DNA of 36,053 bases from a virus: IMG/VR virus record IMGVR_UViG_3300050821_006356, positions 1 through 36,053 of that record, one strand, 5' to 3'. The position numbers were made by a program, and so were the translations under genes. The stretch's first letter is position 1. Each line of letters opens with the position of its first letter. The notes beneath the pieces were generated by a model. It made no database searches and was not told the DNA's origin. It worked only from the letters and a program-made list of their open reading frames with translations. This document shows, piece by piece, positions 1-6,300 of this stretch.

Positions 1-306
1 ACGCCCAACGCCGCGCTGGCGTCCTGGTATGACGACGCCGGGCAGACGGCCTCGGGCGCTCACTACGGCTACGGCTACGCCTCGCTGATGTTCGGCAGTC
101 GGTGGGGCCATCGCGTGCGGTTCTGCCACGCCGGGCGCTGCGTCGTCGGGCGCCTGGACGATCACGGGCCCTACGTCGGCGGCCGACTGTTCGATCTCAA
201 CGCGGCGCTGCGCGCGGCGCTGGCCTGCCCCGATCTGTGCTGGCTGCGCTGGGGCGATCGCTGGCCAACGCCGCCGCTCGGGGCCCGTCTGGTGTTCCGG
301 CGATGA
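1..306 (+). CDS. RlpA-like double-psi beta-barrel protein, 5' partial
   Basis: The reading frame is open from the first base, so the gene starts outside the window. The visible 101 residues include ASWYDDAGQTASG near the start and GRLDDHGPYVGGRLFDLNAA in the middle. The second block matches the V-x-DRGPF-x-GR-x-DLS signature of RlpA-type double-psi beta-barrel domains. RlpA proteins bind or cut glycan strands of peptidoglycan, so a role in cell-wall remodelling or lysis is possible, but catalysis is not shown here. Four cysteines in the visible part may form disulfides, which would suit an exported protein. Any signal peptide would lie upstream of the window. Its stop overlaps the start of the RusA gene (ATGA), so the two are translationally coupled. 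Confidence 0.75.
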   Translation, partial: TPNAALASWYDDAGQTASGAHYGYGYASLMFGSRWGHRVRFCHAGRCVVGRLDDHGPYVGGRLFDLNAALRAALACPDLCWLRWGDRWPTPPLGARLVFRR

Positions 307-761
307 CGGCGACGACCTGCAATGTGCGCTTTGTCGTGCTGGGCCGCCCGCAGCAAAAGGGGTCCAAGCAGGTGATGCCCGTCAAGGGCCCGCGGCGCTT
401 CATCGTCCGGGAGAGCAACGCCAAGGCGCGGCCGTGGGCCAACACCGTCAGCGCCGTGGCCCGCGAGCACTGGCACGGCGACCTGGTCATGGGCCCGGTG
501 GTCGTCTCGGTCGCCTTCTACTTCGCCCGGCCCAAGGGCCACTACGGCACCGGGCGCAACGCGCTGGCGCTGCGGCCCTCGGCGCCCACGCAGATGATCG
601 TTATGCCCGACGTCGACAAGCTCGCCCGCTGCGCGCTGGACGCCCTGACGGGGATCGTCTTTCGCGACGACGCGCAGATCGTGACCCTGCACGTCGGCAA
701 GCGCTACGGCGAGCCCGAGCGCGCCGAGATCCTGGTGCGGGAGCTGGTCGACGGTGTCTGA
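303..761 (+). CDS. RusA-family Holliday junction resolvase
   Basis: This 152-residue protein matches the RusA endodeoxyribonuclease family, which cuts four-way DNA junctions as a dimer during phage recombination and replication. The key block is MPDVDKLARCALDALTG followed by FRDDAQI. It contains the aspartates that bind metal in RusA (the PD-x-DN-L and DD-x-Q-I positions). The length is slightly above the usual 120 to 140 residues. I chose the ATG at 303 because it overlaps the stop of the preceding gene. A longer frame upstream (from 102) is only a shadow of that gene. The N-terminal segment VRFVVLGRPQQKGSKQ fits the first beta strand and basic DNA-binding part of the fold. Confidence 0.88.
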   Translation: MTATTCNVRFVVLGRPQQKGSKQVMPVKGPRRFIVRESNAKARPWANTVSAVAREHWHGDLVMGPVVVSVAFYFARPKGHYGTGRNALALRPSAPTQMIVMPDVDKLARCALDALTGIVFRDDAQIVTLHVGKRYGEPERAEILVRELVDGV

Positions 762-786
762 CAGACCAACCAAACAGGAGGTCCGT

Positions 787-1563
787 ATGTCTGTATCGCA
801 GGACGCCCGCGAGTTTGGGCTACATCTCAAGCAGGGCGGCTGGCGGCTCGGGCTGCTTGTCGCGCGCAACGTCGAAAAAGGCAAGGGCACCGGGGGCGAT
901 TCGAAACGCCACCGTAACGATCGTTACGGTGGCGGCAAGGTCAGCGCGCAGGAATTTGCACGCGAGTCGGTCTATGGAACGGCGCCGCGCGTGCTCCGAC
1001 ACCTCGCCGCGTGGGAGCGCGCCGCCGACGAGGGCCTCGTGCCCCACGCGGCCGACCTGATGCCCGACACCGATGCGGCTATCGACGTCGAGGCGTTGCC
1101 GCCGTGGACCGACTACTACGACGCCAGCGACGCGGGCGGCCGTCCCCGCGACAGCAAACCGGCCGACGCCGTGGCCATCATTGAACGCCAGTCGGTGGAA
1201 AGCCGCGGGGAGATCGTCGCCCAGCTACTCACCGACCCCGAGACCCGCGAGGCGGTCGTCGACCATGTGCGCGGTGCCGCTGCGGTCGAGTCGATGCACC
1301 ACACGATCCAGACCAAGCGCGCGCCCGTCGGGCAGCCCGAGCTGGTGATGCCGCCGTCGCCCGAATTCGCCTCGGCGTTCTGGCGGGCGGCCGGTGCCGT
1401 GCATACCGCGCACGCCGAGCTGATGCGCTGGGGCGTGCGTGACCTGGAGGCGGACCACCACACGCGGGAGGCGGCCGAGTCGCTGCGGTCCCAGGCCGCC
1501 GAGGTTGGGCACGCGGTGGCGGACTTTGTCGTGGACAACATTCCGACCGAGGACGTGGCATGA
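787..1563 (+). CDS. Early phage protein of unknown function, possible DNA-binding
   Basis: A 258-residue protein that I cannot assign to a named family. The ATG at 787 is preceded by a clear AGGAG (776-780). An in-frame GTG at 754 lies inside the RusA gene and has no such site, so 787 is preferred. Residues about 55-75 (VSAQEFARESVYG then PRVLRHLAAWERA) look like a helix-turn-helix: the segment chooses a start helix, turns, and ends in a basic helix. This suggests DNA binding but is inference. The C-terminal half is predicted mostly helical. Codons 41-50 are written as a 28-bp perfect DNA palindrome, which may be a site rather than a protein feature. It overlaps the next gene by four bases. 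Confidence 0.75.
   Translation: MSVSQDAREFGLHLKQGGWRLGLLVARNVEKGKGTGGDSKRHRNDRYGGGKVSAQEFARESVYGTAPRVLRHLAAWERAADEGLVPHAADLMPDTDAAIDVEALPPWTDYYDASDAGGRPRDSKPADAVAIIERQSVESRGEIVAQLLTDPETREAVVDHVRGAAAVESMHHTIQTKRAPVGQPELVMPPSPEFASAFWRAAGAVHTAHAELMRWGVRDLEADHHTREAAESLRSQAAEVGHAVADFVVDNIPTEDVA
907..934. repeat. 28-bp perfect palindrome inside an early gene
   Basis: Both 14-bp halves (CGCCACCGTAACGA and TCGTTACGGTGGCG) are exact reverse complements with no spacer, and symmetry breaks at the next base on each side. It encodes residues 41-50 of the surrounding gene (R-H-R-N-D-R-Y-G-G-G). A perfect dyad this long suggests a binding site for a dimeric protein, or less likely an RNA hairpin. I saw no second copy in the window. 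Confidence 0.9.
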
Positions 1564-1976
1564 GCAACGCCTTTGCACCCATCGCAGAAGTGGCCTTAAT
1601 GCGAGTGCTCGACGGGGGGAGGCCGGTTACTCCGCGGGCGGTACACGAGCAGCTAGAGAGCGATGTCGACCTCCTGCTCGCCTTGCGAGATGCGTTCAAC
1701 ACCGCGCAGGGGTGGCAGGCCTTGCAGGTGCAGGCCGTGGCGGCCGCGTGCAAGGAGTACGGCGACGCCGTGGACACCGGCCGAGACGCTGAGCACGTCG
1801 CCGAGCACAACCGCACGACGATGGCGCGGCGCCTGGCCATGAAAGAAAAGATCCGCGCCGATCTCGACCGGAGCATCCGCGGCGATCTGGCCGCTCTATC
1901 GCAACTAACCCTCGACGACGACCTAGATGGGCTCGCCCTGGCCGAGACCGTGGCCGTCGAGGCCCAGGCCGACTAG
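1560..1976 (+). CDS. Hypothetical early protein
   Basis: A 138-residue acidic, mostly helical protein with no family that I recognise. The ATG overlaps the preceding stop (ATGA), which supports the start and shows it belongs to the same operon. The first 35 residues (EVALMRVLDGGRPVTPRAVHE) could form a small winged-helix-like unit, because a helix is followed by PVTPRAVHEQL, a common recognition-helix pattern. The rest is a long helix with many alternating charges. The C-terminus is rich in aspartate and leucine. Codon use matches its neighbours. Confidence 0.7.
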   Translation: MSNAFAPIAEVALMRVLDGGRPVTPRAVHEQLESDVDLLLALRDAFNTAQGWQALQVQAVAAACKEYGDAVDTGRDAEHVAEHNRTTMARRLAMKEKIRADLDRSIRGDLAALSQLTLDDDLDGLALAETVAVEAQAD

Positions 1977-1986
1977 GGATCCCCCG

Positions 1987-2166
1987 ATGTTTGACGCAGA
2001 CCGCGCCCGCGAGCTGGCCCAGATCCGGCGGCCGTGCCCCTGGTGCGGGCGCGTGCTGCGGCCGTGCAATCTGCCCAAGCACATCGAGCTGGAGCACTAT
2101 CACCAGCTCACCATCGACGAGGTGCTCGACGAGATCGAGCGTCAAGGCCGGGTGTGGGCGTCGTGA
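1987..2166 (+). CDS. Small zinc-finger-like protein
   Basis: A 59-residue protein with CPWCGRVLRPCNLPKHIE followed by LEHYH. The CxxC pair and the two later histidines form a C2H2-type arrangement, so it probably binds one zinc ion. Proteins like this in phages are usually DNA- or RNA-binding adaptors, but the partner cannot be read here. The C-terminal helix (IDEVLDEIERQG) is acidic. I chose the ATG at 1987, ten bases after the previous stop. The stop overlaps a GTG that opens the next short frame. Confidence 0.72.
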   Translation: MFDADRARELAQIRRPCPWCGRVLRPCNLPKHIELEHYHQLTIDEVLDEIERQGRVWAS

Positions 2167-2408
2167 GCGCCCGGCCGACGCCGCAGGCCGAGGCGGCCAT
2201 CCGGCGCGTGCTCAGACGCGCCGGACGGCGGCTGCTCTCAGATCAGCTCGCGCAGCTCGACCGCGACGCGGTCGGCGACCGAGGCGCGGCCCCGCGCGAC
2301 GTAGGCCGCCTCGACCGCGGCACCGATGATCTCGCGGCGCTCGGCGAGGGTGAGCCGGTCCCAGTCGGCCGCCGCGCTGATCGAGATGCCGCTCGCCACC
2401 GTCGCTAG
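2163..2408 (+). CDS. Possible small gene cut short at the recombinase end
   Basis: A GTG at 2163 overlaps the stop of the zinc-finger gene in the same GTGA style used throughout this operon, so a gene probably starts here. The first 25 residues (VSARPTPQAEAAIRRVLRRA and onward) look like real protein: a basic amphipathic helix. From about 2238 the frame runs antisense through the end of the serine recombinase and turns into arginine-rich sequence typical of a shadow frame. The simplest reading is a gene whose 3' part was lost when the recombinase was inserted or exchanged. It could also be a real gene with a long convergent overlap, or no gene at all. Confidence 0.3.
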   Translation: MSARPTPQAEAAIRRVLRRAGRRLLSDQLAQLDRDAVGDRGAAPRDVGRLDRGTDDLAALGEGEPVPVGRRADRDAARHRR

Positions 2409-3623
2409 CCGCGCCGCCTCGGCCAGGGCCTTGTCGCGGTGAACGCGCAGCAGCTCGACGGCCTCCTGTGCGGCGGCCTCGCCCTCGGCGTCGACGAGCA
2501 TCAGACGCCGCAGCGCGGTGTCGAGCTTGGCCTGGGCGGCCTCGACCTTGGCGGCGGCGGCGCGGGCACGCTCGTTGGCCGAGGTCGTCTCCTCGATCCC
2601 GGCGGCGTAGGCGCGCACCCGGTCGACGATGTAGGCCTCGACGGCGTCGGCGGAGATCGTCACCGGCGCCGAGCATTCGCCGGGCATGCCGCACTTGTAG
2701 AACGCATACCGCCGGGTGGTGTCGCCCCAGCGCGCCGTCTGCCCACCGGCCACCATCCTGGCCCCGCACGAGGCGCAGCGCAGGACACCGAGGCGGGCGA
2801 GCAGGCGCTCGGACTTCGGGGCCCGGCCGCCGGTGGTGCGCATGCGCTGGACGGCGTCCCAGACGTAGCGCTCGACGATCGCCTCGCACGCGGTGGGGTT
2901 GACCGTCTCGCCGTGGCGCAGCTCGCCGACGTAGAGCGGCGAGCGCAGCAGGATCTGCACCGAGCGGTAGCTCAGCTCGTGGCCGTGCTCGGCGAGCAGC
3001 TCACGCACCTTGGCGTAGGGCTGGCCCGCGGCGCGCAGCGCGAAGGCCTCGGCGATGGTCTCGCGCAGATCGTCGACGACCTCGGCGCGGCCGTCGGCGC
3101 CGCGCACGTAGCCCAGCGGCAGGGTGGGATAGGGCACGATCCCGTCGAGGACCCGGCGGCGCACCGAGGCGCCCGAGCGCTCGCGGGCGGTGCGGGCGGT
3201 GTGCTCGGCCATGGCGCCGAGCAGTGTGGCATTGAGCCACTCGGCAGCGGTGCCGTTGGTGATGGCGCCCGAGTCAAGGGCGACGACCTGGCCGCCCGCG
3301 GCCTCGACGCGCTGCACCACCTCGGCCTGCGTCGCCAGCGAGCGAAACAGGCGGTCAAAGTAGGCGGCCATGATGACGTCGGCCTCGCCGTTCTCGACCA
3401 TGGCGACGGCCTCGGAGAGACCGGGCCGCTTGTCCAGGGCGCGGCCGCCGGACACATCCATCTCCTCATAGACCTTGAGCAGGGCGCCGCCGTTGCGGTC
3501 GCACTCGGCCTTGATCCGGTCGGTCTGCTGGCCGGGGGAGGCGAACGAATCGCCCTCGCGGTCGCCGACCTCGGAGACTCGGACAAGGCCGACGATGCGC
3601 TGGGCGCTGGTGGTGGGGGACAT
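2238..3623 (-). CDS. Large serine recombinase (probable integrase)
   Basis: A 461-residue large serine recombinase. Residues 9-150 form the resolvase catalytic domain: the nucleophile is Ser17 in GLVRVSEVG, and YFDRLFRS carries the conserved D-R-L-x-R arginines. The recombinase domain follows (PYPTLPLGYVRGADG and the SVQILLRSPLYVGELRHG region). Next come a zinc ribbon with LRCASCGARM and YKCGMPGEC, then a coiled-coil segment rich in Ala, Glu and Arg, as in phage integrases. Such enzymes join attP and attB without host factors. I chose the ATG at 3623 because it follows AAAGGA in the start-associated sequence. A longer frame to 3653 lacks one. The gene runs against its neighbours and interrupts the plus-strand operon. 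An imperfect inverted repeat upstream is a candidate attP. Confidence 0.93.
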   Translation of the reverse strand: MSPTTSAQRIVGLVRVSEVGDREGDSFASPGQQTDRIKAECDRNGGALLKVYEEMDVSGGRALDKRPGLSEAVAMVENGEADVIMAAYFDRLFRSLATQAEVVQRVEAAGGQVVALDSGAITNGTAAEWLNATLLGAMAEHTARTARERSGASVRRRVLDGIVPYPTLPLGYVRGADGRAEVVDDLRETIAEAFALRAAGQPYAKVRELLAEHGHELSYRSVQILLRSPLYVGELRHGETVNPTACEAIVERYVWDAVQRMRTTGGRAPKSERLLARLGVLRCASCGARMVAGGQTARWGDTTRRYAFYKCGMPGECSAPVTISADAVEAYIVDRVRAYAAGIEETTSANERARAAAAKVEAAQAKLDTALRRLMLVDAEGEAAAQEAVELLRVHRDKALAEAARLATVASGISISAAADWDRLTLAERREIIGAAVEAAYVARGRASVADRVAVELRELI

Positions 3624-3630
3624 GACGGGG

Positions 3631-3643
3631 TCCTTTCGGGGGG
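3631..3643 (-). promoter_or_regulatory. Start-associated sequence of the recombinase gene
   Basis: Read on the minus strand this is CCCCCCGAAAGGACC, ending seven bases before the ATG at 3623. It contains the AAAGGA ribosome-binding core and the run of cytosines shared with six other minus-strand genes between 7936 and 10218. The recombinase is therefore probably expressed under the same translational signal as that gene block. Confidence 0.8.
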
Positions 3644-3664
3644 AGGAATTCATGCCTCACAGTC

Positions 3665-3712
3665 TACTACCTTTCCAGACGCGCGTCGACACTGGCGTCT
3701 AAGAAAGTAGTA
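3665..3712. other. Imperfect inverted repeat, candidate attP or operator
   Basis: Arms 3665-3682 and 3695-3712 are 18 bases each and match at 14 positions when one is reverse-complemented. The outer six bases (TACTAC and GTAGTA) and the inner six (AGACGC and GCGTCT) match exactly. The 12-base centre is GCGTCGACACTG. Total length, imperfect dyad symmetry and position just upstream of a large serine integrase fit a phage attachment site. An operator between two divergent genes is the main alternative. Confidence 0.45.
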
Positions 3713-3723
3713 TGAGCCCCGCC

Positions 3724-3753
3724 TTGCCCCTGCTTGCCCCAGCGGCGTAAACT
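3724..3753 (+). promoter_or_regulatory. Possible plus-strand promoter
   Basis: TTGCCC at 3724-3729 and TAAACT at 3748-3753 are separated by 18 bases, which fits a primary sigma factor promoter. It lies in the gap between the recombinase and the plus-strand operon starting at 3796, where a promoter is expected. The similarity is moderate and there is no transcript evidence. Confidence 0.4.
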
Positions 3754-3795
3754 CTACACAGTCGGATCGGGAGAGTCGAGGTCGGGAGGTTGCCG

Positions 3796-3969
3796 GTGGA
3801 GAGCAGCGAGCGCGAGCGTGGGACGTTCTATGCCACCCTGCGGGTCGAACTGGAGGACGTCACCGAGGCGGTGGCGCGTGAATTCTGGGGGGCGCTGGTC
3901 GACTATCCAATCGACCTCGGCGGCTATATCGCCACCGTCGTCGCGGTGACGCCCGAGGTGGTGCCATGA
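3796..3969 (+). CDS. Small hypothetical protein at operon start
   Basis: A 57-residue protein read from a GTG at 3796, which follows GGGAGG (3784-3789) at a good distance. Its stop overlaps the ATG of the next gene (ATGA), which supports it as the first gene of the operon. The sequence is acidic, with TFYATLRVELEDV and GGYIATVVAVTPE suggesting beta strands with a helix between (TEAVAREFWGALV). I do not recognise the family. It is too short for most automatic calls but has the codon pattern of its neighbours. Confidence 0.6.
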   Translation: MESSERERGTFYATLRVELEDVTEAVAREFWGALVDYPIDLGGYIATVVAVTPEVVP

Positions 3970-4370
3970 GCTTTACCAATGACCTGATCGCGCGCCTGTT
4001 GAGGCGCGAGGATGAGCTGCGGGCCGAGCTTGACCGGGTGATGGCGGCGCGCGCCGCTCTCGGCCCGCGTGCCGCTGTCGCCGAGGCGCTCAAGGCCCAC
4101 GATGCGAGTCACGCTCTGGCGCGCTCGGCGGGGGCCTTCGAGGAGCCCGCCGAGGTGCTCGTGCTCGTGCTCGACGGCCTCGACACGGCGGCCAAGCTGG
4201 CCGTGCGCCTCGGCAATCCGCGGGGCCCGGTGACGCGGTGCCTGCGCGCCCTGCGCCGCGAGGGCCTCGTCGAGCTGGATGCGGCCAATCACTGGCGCCC
4301 GACCGAGCTGGCGCGGCAGCTCGATCTGGAGTCGGCGCCGTCTCGCTGGGCCCAGGCCGCCATGAGATGA
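3966..4370 (+). CDS. Winged-helix DNA-binding protein
   Basis: A 134-residue protein. The first 50 residues form a charged helix (LIARLLRREDELRAELDRVM) that could be a coiled coil and a dimer contact. Residues about 68-115 look like a winged helix: AAKLAVRLGNPRGPVTRCLR is the helix-turn-helix and REGLVELDAANHW the wing, as in MarR/ArsR-type domains. A regulator role in the early region is inferred. The start is fixed by overlap with the preceding stop. The next winged-helix gene, two genes downstream, has the same coiled-coil then winged-helix layout. Confidence 0.7.
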   Translation: MSFTNDLIARLLRREDELRAELDRVMAARAALGPRAAVAEALKAHDASHALARSAGAFEEPAEVLVLVLDGLDTAAKLAVRLGNPRGPVTRCLRALRREGLVELDAANHWRPTELARQLDLESAPSRWAQAAMR

Positions 4371-4675
4371 CCGGCCACTACTTCGGCCCCGACGGCGAGC
4401 CGATCGGGATGTGGGACTGGTGCAGGCTCATGCGCGACGAGGCCAGCCATCGCGTGGCGCTGACCGAGCTGCCCGGCGGCGTCGAGGTCTCGACGGTGTG
4501 GCTCGGGCTCGATCACAATTTCGGGGCGGGGCCGCCGTTGATCTATGAGTCGATGGTGTTCGGCGGGCCGCTCGATCACGTCCAGCAGCGCTACCCCAAC
4601 CGGGTGGCGGCGCTGGCCGGGCACGATCAGCTCGTCGCCGCGGCGCGCGACGCCGCCGTCGGGGCGCCGCGGTGA
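4367..4675 (+). CDS. Conserved phage hypothetical protein
   Basis: A 102-residue protein that starts MTGHYFGPDGEPIGMWDW and contains STVWLGLDHNFGAGPPLIYE. This pattern, with a Y-F-x-x-D-G-x-P-I start and a V-S-T-V-W-L-G-L-D-H block, recurs in small proteins of many phages and prophages, usually without assigned function. Its role is unknown. The rich aromatic content and mixed strand pattern suggest a small globular domain. The ATG overlaps the stop of the winged-helix gene, and its own stop overlaps the next GTG, so it is in the middle of one operon. Confidence 0.75.
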   Translation: MTGHYFGPDGEPIGMWDWCRLMRDEASHRVALTELPGGVEVSTVWLGLDHNFGAGPPLIYESMVFGGPLDHVQQRYPNRVAALAGHDQLVAAARDAAVGAPR

Positions 4676-5028
4676 GCGACGTCGACGATGGGATTCTCGT
4701 CGCGCTCCAGGCCGAGCTGGCCGAGTTGCGCGCCCAGCGCAAGGTCATCGACGAGCGGATCGCCCGCTGCGAGGCGGCCGTGTCGGCGCTCAACGGCGAT
4801 TTTCACCGCCTCGGCGGGCGGCGCTCGGCGACGGCCGGGCACGCCATCCTGGCGGCGCTGTCGACGTTCAAGGGGCCGGTGCGCACCGAGGACCTGCTCG
4901 ACCAGGAAGGGCTCGGCCACTACTCGCGCAGCACCCTGCGCGGCGCGCTGTCTGAGCTGCATCGGTCGGGCCGTCTGGTGCCGGTCGAGCGCACGCCTCG
5001 GGGCTACATCTGGGAGCCGCCGCGGTGA
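4672..5028 (+). CDS. Coiled-coil plus winged-helix protein
   Basis: A 118-residue protein with a GTG start overlapping the previous stop. Residues about 8-42 form a heptad-like coiled coil (LQAELAELRAQRKVIDERIA). Residues 55-112 look like a winged helix: HAILAALSTFKGPVRTEDLL, then SRSTLRGALSELHRSGRLV as the recognition helix and wing. It is probably a dimeric DNA-binding regulator, though no target can be named. Its design resembles the gene at 3966, so the two may be distant paralogues. Confidence 0.68.
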   Translation: MSDVDDGILVALQAELAELRAQRKVIDERIARCEAAVSALNGDFHRLGGRRSATAGHAILAALSTFKGPVRTEDLLDQEGLGHYSRSTLRGALSELHRSGRLVPVERTPRGYIWEPPR

Positions 5029-5399
5029 GCGGCTCGCCGAGCTGGTCGTTGTTCGTCGACTTCGCCCGGTCGCGCCCGGCGAGCGTGCGCGAGCTGATGC
5101 GCGCCTGGCCGCCGCTGTGCACCGTGCGGACCCGGCCGCATGTCACGCTGCTGGTGCCCGCGCCGGGCGTCGACGGCCGCGTTGAGAGCTACACCGAGGA
5201 CGGGCGCCTAGGGGTGGTGGCGCCGATCACCATCCCGCACCCCGAGCACGGCTACGGGATGGGGCGCCCGGGGATGCTGGCCAAGGGGATGTGCGCCCCG
5301 ACCGATCTCGTGCTCGTCGACGAGCCGATCTGGACCCGCGCCGACGTGGCGCGGGCCCTGGAGCAGGACACGCGGCCACCGGCGCGAAAAGGGCGCTAG
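5025..5399 (+). CDS. Hypothetical protein, last gene of the early operon
   Basis: A 124-residue protein with no family that I can name. It has a mixed alpha-beta pattern, with HVTLLVPAPG and LGVVAPITIPHPEHGYG suggesting strands and a loop rich in Gly and His. The C-terminal tail (ARALEQDTRPPARKGR) is basic. The GTG start overlaps the previous stop. A long inverted repeat begins six bases after the stop, so transcription of the operon probably ends here. Confidence 0.65.
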   Translation: MSGSPSWSLFVDFARSRPASVRELMRAWPPLCTVRTRPHVTLLVPAPGVDGRVESYTEDGRLGVVAPITIPHPEHGYGMGRPGMLAKGMCAPTDLVLVDEPIWTRADVARALEQDTRPPARKGR

Positions 5400-5404
5400 C
5401 GGTC

Positions 5405-5497
5405 TCTGAGCGGCCGTCTGCGGCGCTCCCCGCGATTCTGCGGGTGCTAGGTCATCTGGGAGGATCAGCGCCGCAGACGGCCGGAGAATGGCTCAGA
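5405..5497. terminator. Long inverted repeat, probable two-way terminator
   Basis: Arms 5411-5426 and 5468-5483 are perfect 16-bp complements (CGGCCGTCTGCGGCGC and its reverse complement). The outer segment TCTGAG (5405-5410) can also pair with CTCAGA (5492-5497) past a bulge. The loop holds a smaller hairpin, CCCGC with GCGGG (5429-5444). It lies between convergent operons ending at 5399 and 5522, so it could stop both. No clear U-run follows on either strand. Confidence 0.7.
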
Positions 5498-5521
5498 GCG
5501 CTTGGTGCTCATATCACGCAG

Positions 5522-5692
5522 TTATCGAGCGTCCGAGTCGTCAAGCGGTTCGTCGCCTGCCGCTGGTTCCAGCTTGGCCCATAGTTCGTCGGTGATCTCG
5601 TGAGTGGCCCAAAACGCATCTGCTTCGGCCTCTGACGCGAACACGGGAATCTCGCTCGGATCGGTGATCGGGATCTTGTCGTCGGTAGTCAT
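5522..5692 (-). CDS. CopG-antitoxin-like small protein
   Basis: A 56-residue protein from the ATG at 5692, found by reading the gap directly. IPVFASEAEADAFWATHEIT resembles the I-P-x-F-x-S-E-x-E-x-x-x-F-W-x-T-H motif of the CopG-type antitoxin family (PF12441), usually paired with BrnT-like or RelE-like toxins. Those antitoxins normally have a DNA-binding ribbon-helix-helix after this motif. Here the tail is short and acidic, so DNA binding is doubtful. I see no toxin next to it. The ribosome-binding site is weak, and it follows the stop of the upstream gene by nine bases, as the last gene of the minus operon. Confidence 0.55.
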   Translation of the reverse strand: MTTDDKIPITDPSEIPVFASEAEADAFWATHEITDELWAKLEPAAGDEPLDDSDAR

Positions 5693-5701
5693 AAGACGGG
5701 A

Positions 5702-6040
5702 TTACCGGGCGTCGGCGAGCTGGCGCGCCAGAGCGACGATGGCGGGCAGCGCGTCGAGGTTGCGATAGTGGCCGAGCAGGAGCTGGGCTCGGCTGGCCAG
5801 GCTCGCGGTGTGGGCATTGGGCCGCGCCGCGCGCGCTGAGCTGATGCGACGCAGCTCGGCGTGGCAATCGTCGATCAGCTTGTCGCGCTGATCGCTGAGC
5901 GTGTCGAGCAGATCGAGGTCGATCGCCGCGAGCACGGCGAGCGCCTTGTCGCGAGCGATCGCCGCCTCGTGCTCGTTGGGCGAGGCCGCTAGGGCCACCA
6001 GCTTGGTGAGCCGCGCGCCGGTGTCGCGCCAGTCGCTCAT
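5702..6040 (-). CDS. Hypothetical helical protein, weak DUF2786-like start
   Basis: A 112-residue helical protein. The start (TKLVALAASPNEHEAAIARD) resembles the first part of DUF2786 domains, where a K-x-x-x-L-x-x-A-x-S-x-N-x-x-E-A pattern precedes a long helix. The match is short and I treat it as tentative. The remainder is Ala/Leu-rich helix with no catalytic motif in view. Its ATG overlaps the stop of the gene upstream by four bases, so it is coupled within the minus operon that begins at 6799. Confidence 0.65.
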   Translation of the reverse strand: MSDWRDTGARLTKLVALAASPNEHEAAIARDKALAVLAAIDLDLLDTLSDQRDKLIDDCHAELRRISSARAARPNAHTASLASRAQLLLGHYRNLDALPAIVALARQLADAR

Positions 6041-6300
6041 GGCGCATCGTCCTGCGTCAGTGAGTCGAGCAGTAGGCGGTCGCCGAGATCGCCGATCGGA
6101 TCGGTGCTGTGCAGCGCGCCGGTCGTATCGAGCGTGACCGTGCGCTCGTGCTGGCGCACGACGTCGATCGGGGCGGGCGACCCGATCGGGCCGCTCAGCT
6201 CGGCGCGCAGCTCGCCATGCACGACGACATCGCGGTGCAGGCGCCCGCGGCCGCCGGGCAGCGGCTCGACGCGGTAGACGATCTCGCTGCGGTCGCTCAT
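6037..6300 (-). CDS. Hypothetical protein
   Basis: An 87-residue acidic protein with no recognised family. The pattern is mostly strand-like: EIVYRVEPLPGGRGRLHRDV and ERTVTLDTTGALHST. A short helix-like acidic tail (LGDRLLLDSLTQDD) closes it. ATGA overlaps at both ends place it firmly in the 6799 to 5522 operon. It could be a small binding or inhibitor protein, but nothing in the sequence shows that. Confidence 0.65.
   Translation of the reverse strand: MSDRSEIVYRVEPLPGGRGRLHRDVVVHGELRAELSGPIGSPAPIDVVRQHERTVTLDTTGALHSTDPIGDLGDRLLLDSLTQDDAP

Noticed and set aside
2439-3710. Long plus-strand open frame opposite the recombinase (423 codons)
   Set aside because: It is antisense to clear serine recombinase domains and has a Gly/Val/Leu-rich composition typical of shadow frames in high-GC DNA.
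5400-5584. Plus-strand protein-like sequence through the inverted repeat after gene 5025-5399
   Set aside because: It resembles a helix-turn-helix segment but has no usable start, and lies over a strong terminator-like stem and the CopG-like gene. It may be a remnant.
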